A DNA stretch of 64,000 bases, taken from the NCBI GenBank assembly GCA_958439205.1, contig OY288189.1:2247001-2311000 (forward strand). The letters are read 5' to 3'. Of this stretch, positions 12,254-20,271 are shown one piece after another. Made by a program: the position numbers and the translations under genes. The notes beneath the pieces were generated by a model. The model ran no database searches. It worked only from the letters and a program-made list of their open reading frames with translations, and was not told where the DNA came from. Position 1 is the first letter of the stretch. Each line of letters starts with the position of its first letter. This stretch comes from an uncultured Allorhizobium sp. (GTDB lineage Bacteria; Pseudomonadota; Alphaproteobacteria; Rhizobiales; Rhizobiaceae).

Positions 12254-13279
12254 CTAGAGGCCGGGGACGACGAGGACCTTGACCTCGCCGGGCTGTGGCG
12301 GGTTGCTGACCACCTCCGGTGCCTCGTCGAGCGAGACCTTGCGCGAGATGAGCTTGCCGACCTCGATCTTGCCCGTAGCGATAAGATCCGCTGCGCGGCG
12401 ATGGGTGAAGGGGTTGAGGAAGGATGTGACCAGCTTCACTTCCCGGAAGAGAAGATCGAAGGGCTCGATTGCGATCTTTTCGCCTTGCGGCATCACGCCG
12501 AGGATGACCGCTGTGCCGCCGGGGCGCACGAGTTTCGTTGCCTGGATCACGGTTTCGCCGACGCCGGCACATTCCAGGACGACATCGACGCCTCCAGGAA
12601 CGATGCCAGTCTCACCTGAAATCTGAGCGATCACGTCGCCGGCGGCGGGATCGACGCTGGCGGTGGCGCCGAGCTCTTCGGCAAGGCTGCGCCGGCTCGC
12701 CTGACGGGTCACAAGGATGACCGTGGTCGCGCCTGCCAGCCTTGCGAGCTGCACCGTGAGAAGGCCGATGACCCCGCCACCGAGAACGACGACGGAGGCG
12801 CCGGCCTTGATCTCGGCAAGATCGATGCCGTGCAGGCAGCAGGCAAGCGGCTCACAGAAGGCGCCATGCATGGGATCGAGATCTGCTGGCAGGAGAAAGG
12901 CCTTTCTGTGGGGAACCACGACATAATCGGCGAAGCCGCCGTCGCGGTGGATACCGATAGCTCTGAGGTTCCGGCAGAGATTGACGCGACCGTTGACGCA
13001 GTGGCTGCAGCGGCCGCAGGCGATGTTGGGGTCGCCCGTGATCCGGTCACCGACCGCAAAGCCTGTGACCGCCGTCCCCACGACTTCCACGATGCCGCTG
13101 AATTCATGGCCGAGGGTCACCGGTGGGGTGCAGGGAAATTCGCCGTGGAAGAGATGCCGGTCGGTGCCACAGACGCCACAGGCCTCGACGCGGACCAGAA
13201 GGTCATCCGGCCCGGCCTTAGGCTTGTCCACCTCCCGCGTGAAAAGCTCACCCGTCGCCTCCAGTCGCATTGCCTTCAT
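12254..13279 (-). CDS. Zinc-dependent alcohol dehydrogenase (MDR family)
   Basis: A 341-residue medium-chain dehydrogenase. The catalytic zinc ligands lie in EACGVCGTDRHLFHGE and VTLGHEFSGIVE. The structural-zinc cysteine lobe is CGRCSHCVNGRVNLC, and the Rossmann motif VVLGGGVIGLL binds NAD(P). The layout is closest to sorbitol/threonine/galactitol-type polyol dehydrogenases, so a sugar alcohol or secondary alcohol is a likely substrate. It is a single gene, divergent from the GST gene, and the start is supported by the family N-terminus MKAMRLE. Confidence 0.93.
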   Translation of the reverse strand: MKAMRLEATGELFTREVDKPKAGPDDLLVRVEACGVCGTDRHLFHGEFPCTPPVTLGHEFSGIVEVVGTAVTGFAVGDRITGDPNIACGRCSHCVNGRVNLCRNLRAIGIHRDGGFADYVVVPHRKAFLLPADLDPMHGAFCEPLACCLHGIDLAEIKAGASVVVLGGGVIGLLTVQLARLAGATTVILVTRQASRRSLAEELGATASVDPAAGDVIAQISGETGIVPGGVDVVLECAGVGETVIQATKLVRPGGTAVILGVMPQGEKIAIEPFDLLFREVKLVTSFLNPFTHRRAADLIATGKIEVGKLISRKVSLDEAPEVVSNPPQPGEVKVLVVPGL

Positions 13280-13457
13280 GTGCCACTCCTCCCAAAGCGC
13301 TCAACGGGCGGAGACTTGCATGCGGGAGGTGGGCTGCCAAGCGGTCCTGACGTGTGATCGGGTCGGAAGTGGTTGAGAAAGTTGCGACCTGCGCCTCGAC
13401 GGGGAGCGCATCAGCTTCTAGATAGTTCAATCAACGACAATCGAAGGGCAGTTTCTG

Positions 13458-14126
13458 ATGATCACCGTTCACTACCTGGACAACTCGCGTGCCCACCGGA
13501 TCCTCTGGCTGCTCGAGGAGCTCGGGCTCGACTATCAGGTCAAGGTCTATCATCGGACGAAGGAATACCTGGCGCCCAGGGAGCTCAAGGCGGTGCATCC
13601 GCTGGGCAAGTCGCCCGTCATCGAAGACAACGGCCGGATTGTCGCCGAAAGCGGCGCGATCATGGAGTATCTGATCGAAACCTATGGCGGGGAGGGCCTG
13701 CGGCCTGCCGCCGGGACGGACGAGCGTCTGCGCTACCGCTACTGGATGCATTATGCCGAAGGGTCTGCCATGCCGCTTCTGGTGATGAAACTGATCTTCT
13801 CGCGCATCCCGGGGCAGGTGCCCTTCTTCATTCGCCCGGTGGCCAAGATGATCAGCCAGGGCGTCTCGCGCAAATTGCTCGATCCGCAACTTTCCGACCA
13901 TCTGGACCTGTGGATGGCCGAAGTTGCCAGAGATGGCTGGTTTGCGGGCAAGGATTTTTCCGCCGCCGATATCGCCATGAGTTTCCCGGTCGAGGCGGGG
14001 CTGACCCGGATTTCCGAAGGCAAGGACACGAGCGTGTTGCGCGGCTGGATCGAGCGCATCCGGGCGCGACCGGCCTATCAGCGCGCGCTCGCGCGGGGTG
14101 GGGAATATGGTTATGCCAAGGCCTGA
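13458..14126 (+). CDS. Glutathione S-transferase
   Basis: A 222-residue two-domain GST. The thioredoxin-like N-terminal domain (about 1-80) has the catalytic-serine region NSRAHRILWLLEELGLDY and the glutathione-contact motif KSPVIEDNGRIVAESGAI. The helical C-terminal domain (about 90-215) ends with the N-capping box FSAADIAMSFPV. The central segment with two extra hydrophobic helices (residues about 110-140) matches the fungal/proteobacterial group that is larger in this domain. It likely detoxifies electrophiles in the cytoplasm. The physiological substrate is unknown. Confidence 0.92.
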   Translation: MITVHYLDNSRAHRILWLLEELGLDYQVKVYHRTKEYLAPRELKAVHPLGKSPVIEDNGRIVAESGAIMEYLIETYGGEGLRPAAGTDERLRYRYWMHYAEGSAMPLLVMKLIFSRIPGQVPFFIRPVAKMISQGVSRKLLDPQLSDHLDLWMAEVARDGWFAGKDFSAADIAMSFPVEAGLTRISEGKDTSVLRGWIERIRARPAYQRALARGGEYGYAKA

Positions 14127-14271
14127 AGCGGCCGCTCTGCCTCCGGCGTTCTAGCTCCCGCCAGCGTTGAGGTCGACGCAATGACGTCGCAAACGTCATG
14201 CCATCACTGGTGTTAGGGAACAGTTCGGCTATCTTCTCATTGTGAGGGCTAGAGCGCAGAGGGGAAGCATC

Positions 14272-15198
14272 ATGGAATGGAAGGGCCGTCAGCAGTCGGA
14301 CAATGTCGAGGACCGGCGTGGGCAATCCTCTGGCAGAGGCCTGGGCCGCAATCCCTTCGGTCGATCCGGCATTCAGATCCCGATGGGTGGGCGCCGCGGC
14401 GGTGGCTTGAGCATCGGGACGATCATCTTTCTAGTGATTATCTATTTCGTGCTCAAGGCCATGGGCATCGACATGCTGCAGGTCCTGGGCGAGGGCAATG
14501 TCGGAGGTGCAGGTTCAGGCTACGAGCAATCGATCGGTCAGCGTCCTGGGGGCCAGGCCAGCGATGATACGAAGGAGTTCGTCAGCGTTGTGTTGCGGGA
14601 AACAGAAAAGACCTGGGAGAAGATCTTCTCTGCTTCAGGCGAGGCCTATGAACAGCCGAAGCTGATGCTGTTTACCGGGTCGGTCAATTCCGCCTGCGGC
14701 GTTGCATCGTCCGCGACGGGACCATTTTATTGCCCAGCCGATAGCAGGGTCTATCTCGACACCCAGTTCTTCGATCAACTTGAGCAGCAATTTGACGCGG
14801 CGGGTGACTTTGCCCAGGCCTATGTCATTGCCCATGAGGTCGGTCACCACGTGCAGAACCTGACGGGCGTGCTGCCGGAATTCAACCGCCAGCGCCGCTC
14901 CATGGGCGAGCGTGAGGCGAACCAGATGTCCGTGCGTGTCGAGCTGCAGGCCGACTGTTATGCTGGCATCTGGGCTAAGTCCGCAGACAAGGAGGGCATC
15001 CTGTCCGACGGCGACCTTGAGGAGGCTTTGAATGCCGCCCAGCAGATCGGCGACGACACGCTGCAGAAGCGCAGCCAGGGTTATGTCGTGCCAGACGCGT
15101 TCAACCACGGCACCTCCGCACAGCGGATGAAGTGGTTCAAGCGGGGCTATGACAGCGGCAATGTCGGTGCCTGTGACACCTTCTCCGGCGCGATCTGA
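14272..15198 (+). CDS. YpfJ-family neutral zinc metallopeptidase
   Basis: A 308-residue protein. A short basic cytoplasmic N-terminus (GRGLGRNPFGRSG) precedes one membrane segment (about 47-64), then a linker and the peptidase domain. HEVGHH at residues 188-193 is the gluzincin HExxH site, and the later ELQADCYAGIWA supplies the third ligand region. It should be an inner-membrane-anchored protease facing the periplasm. I chose ATG at 14272, which follows GAGGGGAAG. Expression and substrates are unknown; the family is widespread and poorly studied. Confidence 0.93.
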   Translation: MEWKGRQQSDNVEDRRGQSSGRGLGRNPFGRSGIQIPMGGRRGGGLSIGTIIFLVIIYFVLKAMGIDMLQVLGEGNVGGAGSGYEQSIGQRPGGQASDDTKEFVSVVLRETEKTWEKIFSASGEAYEQPKLMLFTGSVNSACGVASSATGPFYCPADSRVYLDTQFFDQLEQQFDAAGDFAQAYVIAHEVGHHVQNLTGVLPEFNRQRRSMGEREANQMSVRVELQADCYAGIWAKSADKEGILSDGDLEEALNAAQQIGDDTLQKRSQGYVVPDAFNHGTSAQRMKWFKRGYDSGNVGACDTFSGAI

Positions 15199-15211
15199 CG
15201 CGCCGGCCCCT

Positions 15212-15691
15212 TCAACGGATCAGCAGGGCCGTCAGCCAGAGGCCAAGACCGAAAACGGTGTGGGCCAGAAGATTGAGGGCGCGGACCTTGGTCGGGTTCG
15301 GCGTCTTCGAGGCGGCCCAGCCGATGCCGAGGCCCGGCTGCAGCAGGAACCAGCCGGCTGCGACCGTGACGATGCCCCAGATCCAGGCCGGCAGGAAGGT
15401 CGGCTCCGCGAGCCATGCTTGCCCGACGAATAGAGCCAGCATCACGCCATAGGCGATGCCGACGGCGTAGTGCGAGATCCAGCCGAGGGCCAGTTCGTGG
15501 CGGTAGGGTTCGACACTCGCGATGGTGTCGTGGAAGATGCGGCCGGACTTCAGGTGGTAGAACCACCGCCCGACAGGCGCCCAGTTTGCCTTCGGCTGCT
15601 TGAAGACAGTGGCGAGAATGATCGCCCAGATATCCATGGCGACGGTTGCTCCAAGGCCGATGATCGCGCCGCGCCAAACCAGTTCCAACAT
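15212..15691 (-). CDS. DUF2938 integral membrane protein
   Basis: A 159-residue protein with four predicted membrane helices (about 5-28, 70-90, 98-118, 135-157). The family residues WAPVGRWFYHL and the GRIFHDTI and HYAVGIAYG segments fit DUF2938. The function of the family is not known. The gene is convergent with the YpfJ gene. Confidence 0.85.
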   Translation of the reverse strand: MLELVWRGAIIGLGATVAMDIWAIILATVFKQPKANWAPVGRWFYHLKSGRIFHDTIASVEPYRHELALGWISHYAVGIAYGVMLALFVGQAWLAEPTFLPAWIWGIVTVAAGWFLLQPGLGIGWAASKTPNPTKVRALNLLAHTVFGLGLWLTALLIR

Positions 15692-15980
15692 GTCTCGATC
15701 AATCTCTTGTTGCTTTCAGGAGCGAAAACCATAGGCGGGTTCCGATCAGGCAGAAAAGGGCGGTTTGGCCCGCTTCCGTTCGGGCCCTGCATTTTCCGCT
15801 GATGTCGAAGAGGCCGCCTGCAGGCGTTGGCGAATTTTCCATCAATATCTCTGATGTATCGCGCAAAAATTCTGCAACTTGGTGATTCCATCTTGCTGGA
15901 ATGGGCGATGGCGCTTATCCCGTTGCGACATGCCGCTCGCCAGTATCCTGGAAGCGGCTTTTTTCGTTGAGATTATTGCC

Positions 15981-17393
15981 ATGCACACCGACATCGCCTC
16001 GCTCGAAACCCATAGCCCTGCGCCCACCGGTGCCGGTAGCTGGATGTCGCATATCCGTGCGACGCTCTCGCTCGGCATTCCCTTGATCGGCGCACAGCTG
16101 GCACAGCTCGGGATCCATACGACGGATGTCGTGATTGTCGGTCAGCTCGGGGCCGTGCCGCTGGCCGCCATGGTGCTGGCGGGGCAGTTCTTCTTCACCA
16201 TCTTCATTTTCGGCTCGGGCTTCTCCATGGCCGTCATGCCGATGGTGGCGCAGGCCTATGGTCGTGGCGATGTGGTCTCGGTCCGGCGCTCCATCCGTAT
16301 GGGCATGTGGGTGTCGATCCTCTACGTGCTGCTGACGATGCCGCTGTTCTTCAACGCCGAGGCGATCCTGCTTGCGCTTGGGCAAAAGCCTGAAGTGGCC
16401 GCACTTGCGGCGGGCTATGTCTTCATCATCCAGCTGGGCTTGCTGCCCGCGCTTCTTTTTGCGGTCCTGCGTGCGCTGGTCAGCGCGACGGGACGGGCAC
16501 GCATCGTGCTCTGGGTCACGCTCGGCATCCTCGTGCTCAACGCCATCCTCGCCTATGCGCTTGTACTCGGCCATTTCGGCCTGCCGGCGCTCGGCATGAC
16601 CGGGGCGGCGATCGTCGCCGTCATCGTGCAGTGGGTGAGCTTCGTGGCGATGGTCATCTACATCCAGACCCGCGACGAGACGAAGCGCTACGAGCTCTTC
16701 ATCCGTTTCTGGCGGCCCGACTGGCAGGCTTTTCGCGAGGTGCTGCATCTCGGCATGCCGATCAGCGTCACGGTGCTTGCTGAGGTAAGCCTGTTCAGCG
16801 CCGCCTCGCTGCTGATGGGCAGGATCGGGACGATCGAACTTGCGGCGCACGGCATTGCGCTGCAGCTTGCGTCGATCGCTTTCATGCTGCCGCTCGGATT
16901 GGCGCAAGCCGCAACCGTGCGGGTCGGCCTTGCCCATGGCCGGGGCAATTATCCGGAACTGGTGCGGGCGTCGATCACGGTGCTTGCGATTGCCGGACTG
17001 CTGTCGCTTTCGGGCGGGATACTTTTCCTGATCGTGCCGGACCAGCTGTCTGCTGCATTCATCAACGAGAATGCGCCGGCCGCTGCCGAGGTGCTTGCCT
17101 ATGCCGGACCGCTTGTCATGGTCGCGGGGCTGTTCCAGCTGGTCGACGGCCTGCAGGCGATTGCGGCCGGGCTGTTGCGCGGTCTGAAGGATGCGCGCGT
17201 GCCGATGATCCTCGCGCTCGTTTCCTACTGGCCGATCGGCTTCTTCCTCGCATGGCTGATGGCCTTTCCGCTCGGAATTGGTGGCATCGGCATCTGGTAC
17301 GGCTTCTGCCTCGGGCTTGCCAGTGCCGCGGTCATGCTCAGCCTGCGCTTCTATCTGAAGGTCCGGCATGAAATGCAAACGGCCCGGGGATGA
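15981..17393 (+). CDS. MATE-family multidrug efflux transporter (NorM-like)
   Basis: A 470-residue inner-membrane transporter with 12 predicted helices in two MatE halves (about 25-185 and 250-410). The first half reads LGIPLIGAQLAQLGIHTTDVVIVGQLG, and the turn before the last helices contains QAIAAGLLRGLKDARVPM; both are typical of the NorM group, which exports cationic compounds in exchange for Na+ or H+. I set the start at ATG 15981 because upstream codons read as non-family sequence, though the ribosome site (TTGAG) is weak. Its stop lies inside a GC-rich hairpin shared with the convergent carA. Confidence 0.93.
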   Translation: MHTDIASLETHSPAPTGAGSWMSHIRATLSLGIPLIGAQLAQLGIHTTDVVIVGQLGAVPLAAMVLAGQFFFTIFIFGSGFSMAVMPMVAQAYGRGDVVSVRRSIRMGMWVSILYVLLTMPLFFNAEAILLALGQKPEVAALAAGYVFIIQLGLLPALLFAVLRALVSATGRARIVLWVTLGILVLNAILAYALVLGHFGLPALGMTGAAIVAVIVQWVSFVAMVIYIQTRDETKRYELFIRFWRPDWQAFREVLHLGMPISVTVLAEVSLFSAASLLMGRIGTIELAAHGIALQLASIAFMLPLGLAQAATVRVGLAHGRGNYPELVRASITVLAIAGLLSLSGGILFLIVPDQLSAAFINENAPAAAEVLAYAGPLVMVAGLFQLVDGLQAIAAGLLRGLKDARVPMILALVSYWPIGFFLAWLMAFPLGIGGIGIWYGFCLGLASAAVMLSLRFYLKVRHEMQTARG

Positions 17394-17404
17394 ACCCGGG
17401 CCGC
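17381..17404. terminator. Hairpin between convergent MATE and carA genes
   Basis: CGGCCCGGG (17381-17389) and CCCGGGCCG (17396-17404) form a perfect 9-bp stem with loop GATGAA. On the minus strand the sequence continues TTTGCATTT, a weak U-tract for carA. Confidence 0.65.
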
Positions 17405-17429
17405 CACTTTCCACTCTGATTGAATAGGC

Positions 17430-18635
17430 TCAGCGTTCGGCGAGTGCCGGTTCACCCTTCGTCTCGCGCACCATGTTGATGAAGCGGCGGAAGAGGTAGT
17501 GGCTGTCCTGGGGGCCGGGCGACGCTTCCGGGTGATGCTGTACGGAGAAGACCGGCTTGCCCTTCAGACGCAGGCCGCAGTTGGTGCCGTCGAACAGGGA
17601 AACGTGAGTCTCTTCAACGCTTTCCGGCAGTGACTTCGAGTCGACTGCAAAGCCGTGGTTCATCGAGACGATCTCGACCTTGCCCGTGGTGAAGTCCTTC
17701 ACCGGGTGGTTTGCGCCGTGGTGGCCCTGGTGCATCTTTTCTGTCGTGCCGCCGAGTGCCAGGCCCAGCATCTGGTGGCCGAGGCAGATGCCGAAGAGCG
17801 GCTTGTCGCTCTTGACCAGGTTCTGGATGACCGGCACGGCATATTCGCCGGTGGCAGCCGGGTCGCCCGGGCCGTTCGACAGGAAGACGCCATCCGGGTT
17901 GAGTGCGAGGATGTCTTCGGCTGATGTCGTTGCGGGGACTACTGTGACCTTGCAGTCGAGGCCGGCAAAGAGGCGCAGGATGTTGCGCTTTACGCCGAAG
18001 TCCACGCAGACAATGTGATACTTTGCATCAGATGCACCGAGCGTCGTGTGGCCTTCGGTCCAGGACCATGCCTTTTCGTCCCAGACGGAAGACTGGCCCG
18101 AGGTCGCGACCTTGGCGAGGTCGAGGCCGACCAGGCCGCCCCAGGCCTTGGCTTCGGCTTTCAGGGCTTCGATGTCGAAGACGCCGTTCGGGTCGTGGGC
18201 GATGACGGCATTCGGGGCGCCGTTCTCGCGGATCCATGCGGTCAGCGCACGGGTATCTACGCCCGAGAGGCCGATGATGCCGCGACTCTTCAGCCAGGCA
18301 TCGAGATGGCTTGCGGAACGATAATTTGAAGGCTCCGTGATGTCGGCCTTGAAGATGGTGCCGACCGCGCCGTGGCGGGCAGCCGGCGTCAGGTCTTCGA
18401 TGTCTTCGTCGTTGGTGCCGACATTGCCGATATGCGGGAAGGTGAAGGTGACGATCTGGCCGAGATAGGAGGGATCCGTAAGGATTTCCTCGTATCCTGT
18501 CAGTGCCGTGTTGAAGCAGACTTCTGCCTGGACCTTGCCCGTAGCGCCGATACCGTGGCCTTCGATGACGGTGCCGTCGGCGAGAACGAGGAGGGCGGTC
18601 GGCTTGCGGGTCGTCCAGGGGGCTGTCGCGGTCAT
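17430..18635 (-). CDS. carA: Carbamoyl-phosphate synthase small subunit
   Basis: A 401-residue glutaminase subunit that frees ammonia from glutamine and channels it to CarB. The N-terminal CPSase_sm_chain domain (about 14-145) precedes a class I amidotransferase domain (about 205-390). The nucleophile Cys284 is in FGICLGHQML, and the His368/Glu370 pair is in QHHPEASPGPQD. The length is normal for alphaproteobacteria. It is divergent from the YqeY gene. Confidence 0.98.
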   Translation of the reverse strand: MTATAPWTTRKPTALLVLADGTVIEGHGIGATGKVQAEVCFNTALTGYEEILTDPSYLGQIVTFTFPHIGNVGTNDEDIEDLTPAARHGAVGTIFKADITEPSNYRSASHLDAWLKSRGIIGLSGVDTRALTAWIRENGAPNAVIAHDPNGVFDIEALKAEAKAWGGLVGLDLAKVATSGQSSVWDEKAWSWTEGHTTLGASDAKYHIVCVDFGVKRNILRLFAGLDCKVTVVPATTSAEDILALNPDGVFLSNGPGDPAATGEYAVPVIQNLVKSDKPLFGICLGHQMLGLALGGTTEKMHQGHHGANHPVKDFTTGKVEIVSMNHGFAVDSKSLPESVEETHVSLFDGTNCGLRLKGKPVFSVQHHPEASPGPQDSHYLFRRFINMVRETKGEPALAER

Positions 18636-18951
18636 GGTCGTTCCTTGTTCGCCCGCGTCCCGGCCCCTTGTCGGAGCGGTATCGCAGGACCATTTATGTT
18701 GCAGATCGAGGGCGCGCGAAGTCGCGCGTTTTCAGCCCTGATGACAATTTGCGTGCAGGTGCCGAGCAATAGACATATCGCGTGGCGAGGTCAATTCCGG
18801 AGTTGCTTGTGGGCCTGATTTCCACCAAGCCATTTCAATGGTTTGCTCAATTCGTTTGCACTGCAGCACGCGTCTGGCTATGAGAACCACTTAACGAACA
18901 CGGAAAAGCCACAATCACCGACGGTGAGACGGCGCTTCCCCGGAGAAGAAA

Positions 18952-19404
18952 ATGATACGCGACACGCTCGCCAACTCGCTGAAAGACTCACTGAAGGCCA
19001 AGGATGTCCGCCGGACCTCGACCGTTCGTCTGATCCAGACGGCGATCAAGGATCGCGACATTGCCAATCGCGGAACCGGCAAGGATCCCGTCACGGACGA
19101 CGAGATCATGCTGATCCTAATGAAGATGATCAAGCAGCGGGATGAATCGGCCAAGATCTATGCCGACAACGACAGGCCAGAACTCGCCGCGCAGGAGCGC
19201 GAGGAAATCGTCATCATCAAGTCCTTCATGCCTGAGCAGTTGCCCGACGAAAAAGTGCGCGAACTCTGCGCGGCCGTGATTTCCGAAACGGGTGCCCAGG
19301 GCCTGCGCGACATGGGTAAGTGCATCAGTACGCTGAAGGAACGCTATTCCGGTCAGATGGACTTCGGCAAGGCTTCGGGCGTGGTCAAGGACCTGCTGAA
19401 GTAA
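18952..19404 (+). CDS. GatB/YqeY domain protein
   Basis: A 150-residue helical protein of the YqeY family, related to the tRNA-binding tail of the GatB amidotransferase subunit. MIRDTLANSLKDSLKAKDVRRTSTVRLIQTAIKDRDI at the start and the GQMDFGKASGVVKDLL tail are characteristic. The exact role is not established; a link to tRNA or aminoacylation quality control is inferred from the GatB homology. Sitting between carA and dnaG is the usual rhizobial order. Confidence 0.95.
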   Translation: MIRDTLANSLKDSLKAKDVRRTSTVRLIQTAIKDRDIANRGTGKDPVTDDEIMLILMKMIKQRDESAKIYADNDRPELAAQEREEIVIIKSFMPEQLPDEKVRELCAAVISETGAQGLRDMGKCISTLKERYSGQMDFGKASGVVKDLLK

Positions 19405-19427
19405 GCTGTTTGCCTATCGCTTTGCGG

Positions 19428-19449
19428 CGCCGCCCTCGGGCGGCGTCTT
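19428..19449 (+). terminator. Terminator of the YqeY gene
   Basis: CGCCGCCC and GGGCGGCG form an 8-bp GC stem at 19428-19445, followed by TCTT, 24 bp past the stop codon. Confidence 0.65.
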
Positions 19450-19454
19450 GCGTT

Positions 19455-19784
19455 TCAGGGCTTGGAACGCTTCTGCTCCTCGACGAAGTGGCGCAAAACC
19501 GCATTGATCCGGGTCTGGTAGCCCTTGCCAGTCGCTTGGAAAAAATCGATGATGTCGGGATCGAGGCGGATGGAGATCGCCTTCTTTCTGTCCGGGATCA
19601 CCATCTTGGCCTTGGACCAGTCGATGTCCATGTGGTCCTTCCAGTCGGGATCGTCGCGCATGGCGCGCTCGATTTCCTCGTCGGTCATGGCATCGACGCG
19701 GGCCCAGTCGGTCTGGCTTTCACCGCGGGCGATCATGGCCTCGATATCTTCAATTGTATATCTGACGATATTTTCTTTGCTCAT
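19455..19784 (-). CDS. brnA: BrnA-family antitoxin
   Basis: A 109-residue antitoxin. An acidic N-terminal toxin-binding region (TIEDIEAMIARGESQTDW) is followed by a C-terminal ribbon-helix-helix (KKAISIRLDPDIIDFFQATGKGYQTRINAVLRHFV) that dimerises and binds DNA, which is the BrnA layout. I chose ATG at 19784, the MSKENIVRYT start. That start lies inside the end of brnT, giving a 35-bp overlap. The complex normally represses its own promoter. Confidence 0.88.
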   Translation of the reverse strand: MSKENIVRYTIEDIEAMIARGESQTDWARVDAMTDEEIERAMRDDPDWKDHMDIDWSKAKMVIPDRKKAISIRLDPDIIDFFQATGKGYQTRINAVLRHFVEEQKRSKP

Positions 19785-20040
19785 CTCTCCGTGCCGTCCT
19801 TGCGGAAATGATGCGGCATAGGTCATCACGCATGGTGAAGACGACCGCAATCAGTTTGAACGTGTCTGGGCAAATCGAGAGCGTTCTCAACTCGCCATTT
19901 CTGTACGACGCAATATCAAGCCGCGGACCGGTCCGAAGCGCATTTGCAGCATCGACAAAATCGATCCCGTGCTTCTGAACGTTGAGTCTGCGCTTGTTTT
20001 CGTCCCAGTCAAATTCTCTCAGTACCAAATCGCTTGTCAT
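19750..20040 (-). CDS. brnT: BrnT-family ribonuclease toxin
   Basis: A 96-residue RelE-fold toxin. FDWDENKRRLNVQKHGIDFVDAANAL and the C-terminal IISARTARRDEQRKYRQ are the family's conserved blocks, including the catalytic Lys/Glu/Arg residues of BrnT ribonucleases. It would inhibit translation by cutting RNA until BrnA neutralises it. It is first in the brnTA operon, inserted between the YqeY gene and dnaG, which are normally close neighbours in this family. Confidence 0.9.
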   Translation of the reverse strand: MTSDLVLREFDWDENKRRLNVQKHGIDFVDAANALRTGPRLDIASYRNGELRTLSICPDTFKLIAVVFTMRDDLCRIISARTARRDEQRKYRQIYN

Positions 20041-20060
20041 CTACGGCGATCCCAAATTTT

Positions 20061-20076
20061 GTGCACTTTTGTACAC
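20061..20076 (-). promoter_or_regulatory. Candidate BrnA operator
   Basis: GTGCAC-tttt-GTACAC: two near-palindromic GTGYAC hexamers 4 bp apart, lying 21-36 bp upstream of the brnT start. The position fits an autorepressor site for the BrnTA complex; binding is inference. Confidence 0.4.
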
Positions 20077-20112
20077 TCAATTTGAAACCTCTAGTAGTGG
20101 GTAGGACTGGTC

Positions 20113-20156
20113 TGGTGGATGTAACGTAAGCACAATCCACCAATATGTATATACAT
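20113..20156. repeat. Hairpin and perfect palindrome upstream of dnaG
   Basis: TGGTGGAT (20113-20120) and ATCCACCA (20135-20142) form a perfect 8-bp stem with a 14-nt loop. ATGTATATACAT, a perfect 12-bp palindrome, follows at 20145-20156. Both lie in the 231-bp gap between brnT and dnaG, which has no other gene. Confidence 0.5.
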
Positions 20157-20271
20157 CCGTATGTTCTTGCGGTCAAATCTCAGCTCTGTGAATAACGGGC
20201 ACTGCGCGCGAAAGCCTTGGCGCTTCATGATGGCCGCGCCTATATAGAGGATCAGCTTCCCAGGGATACAG

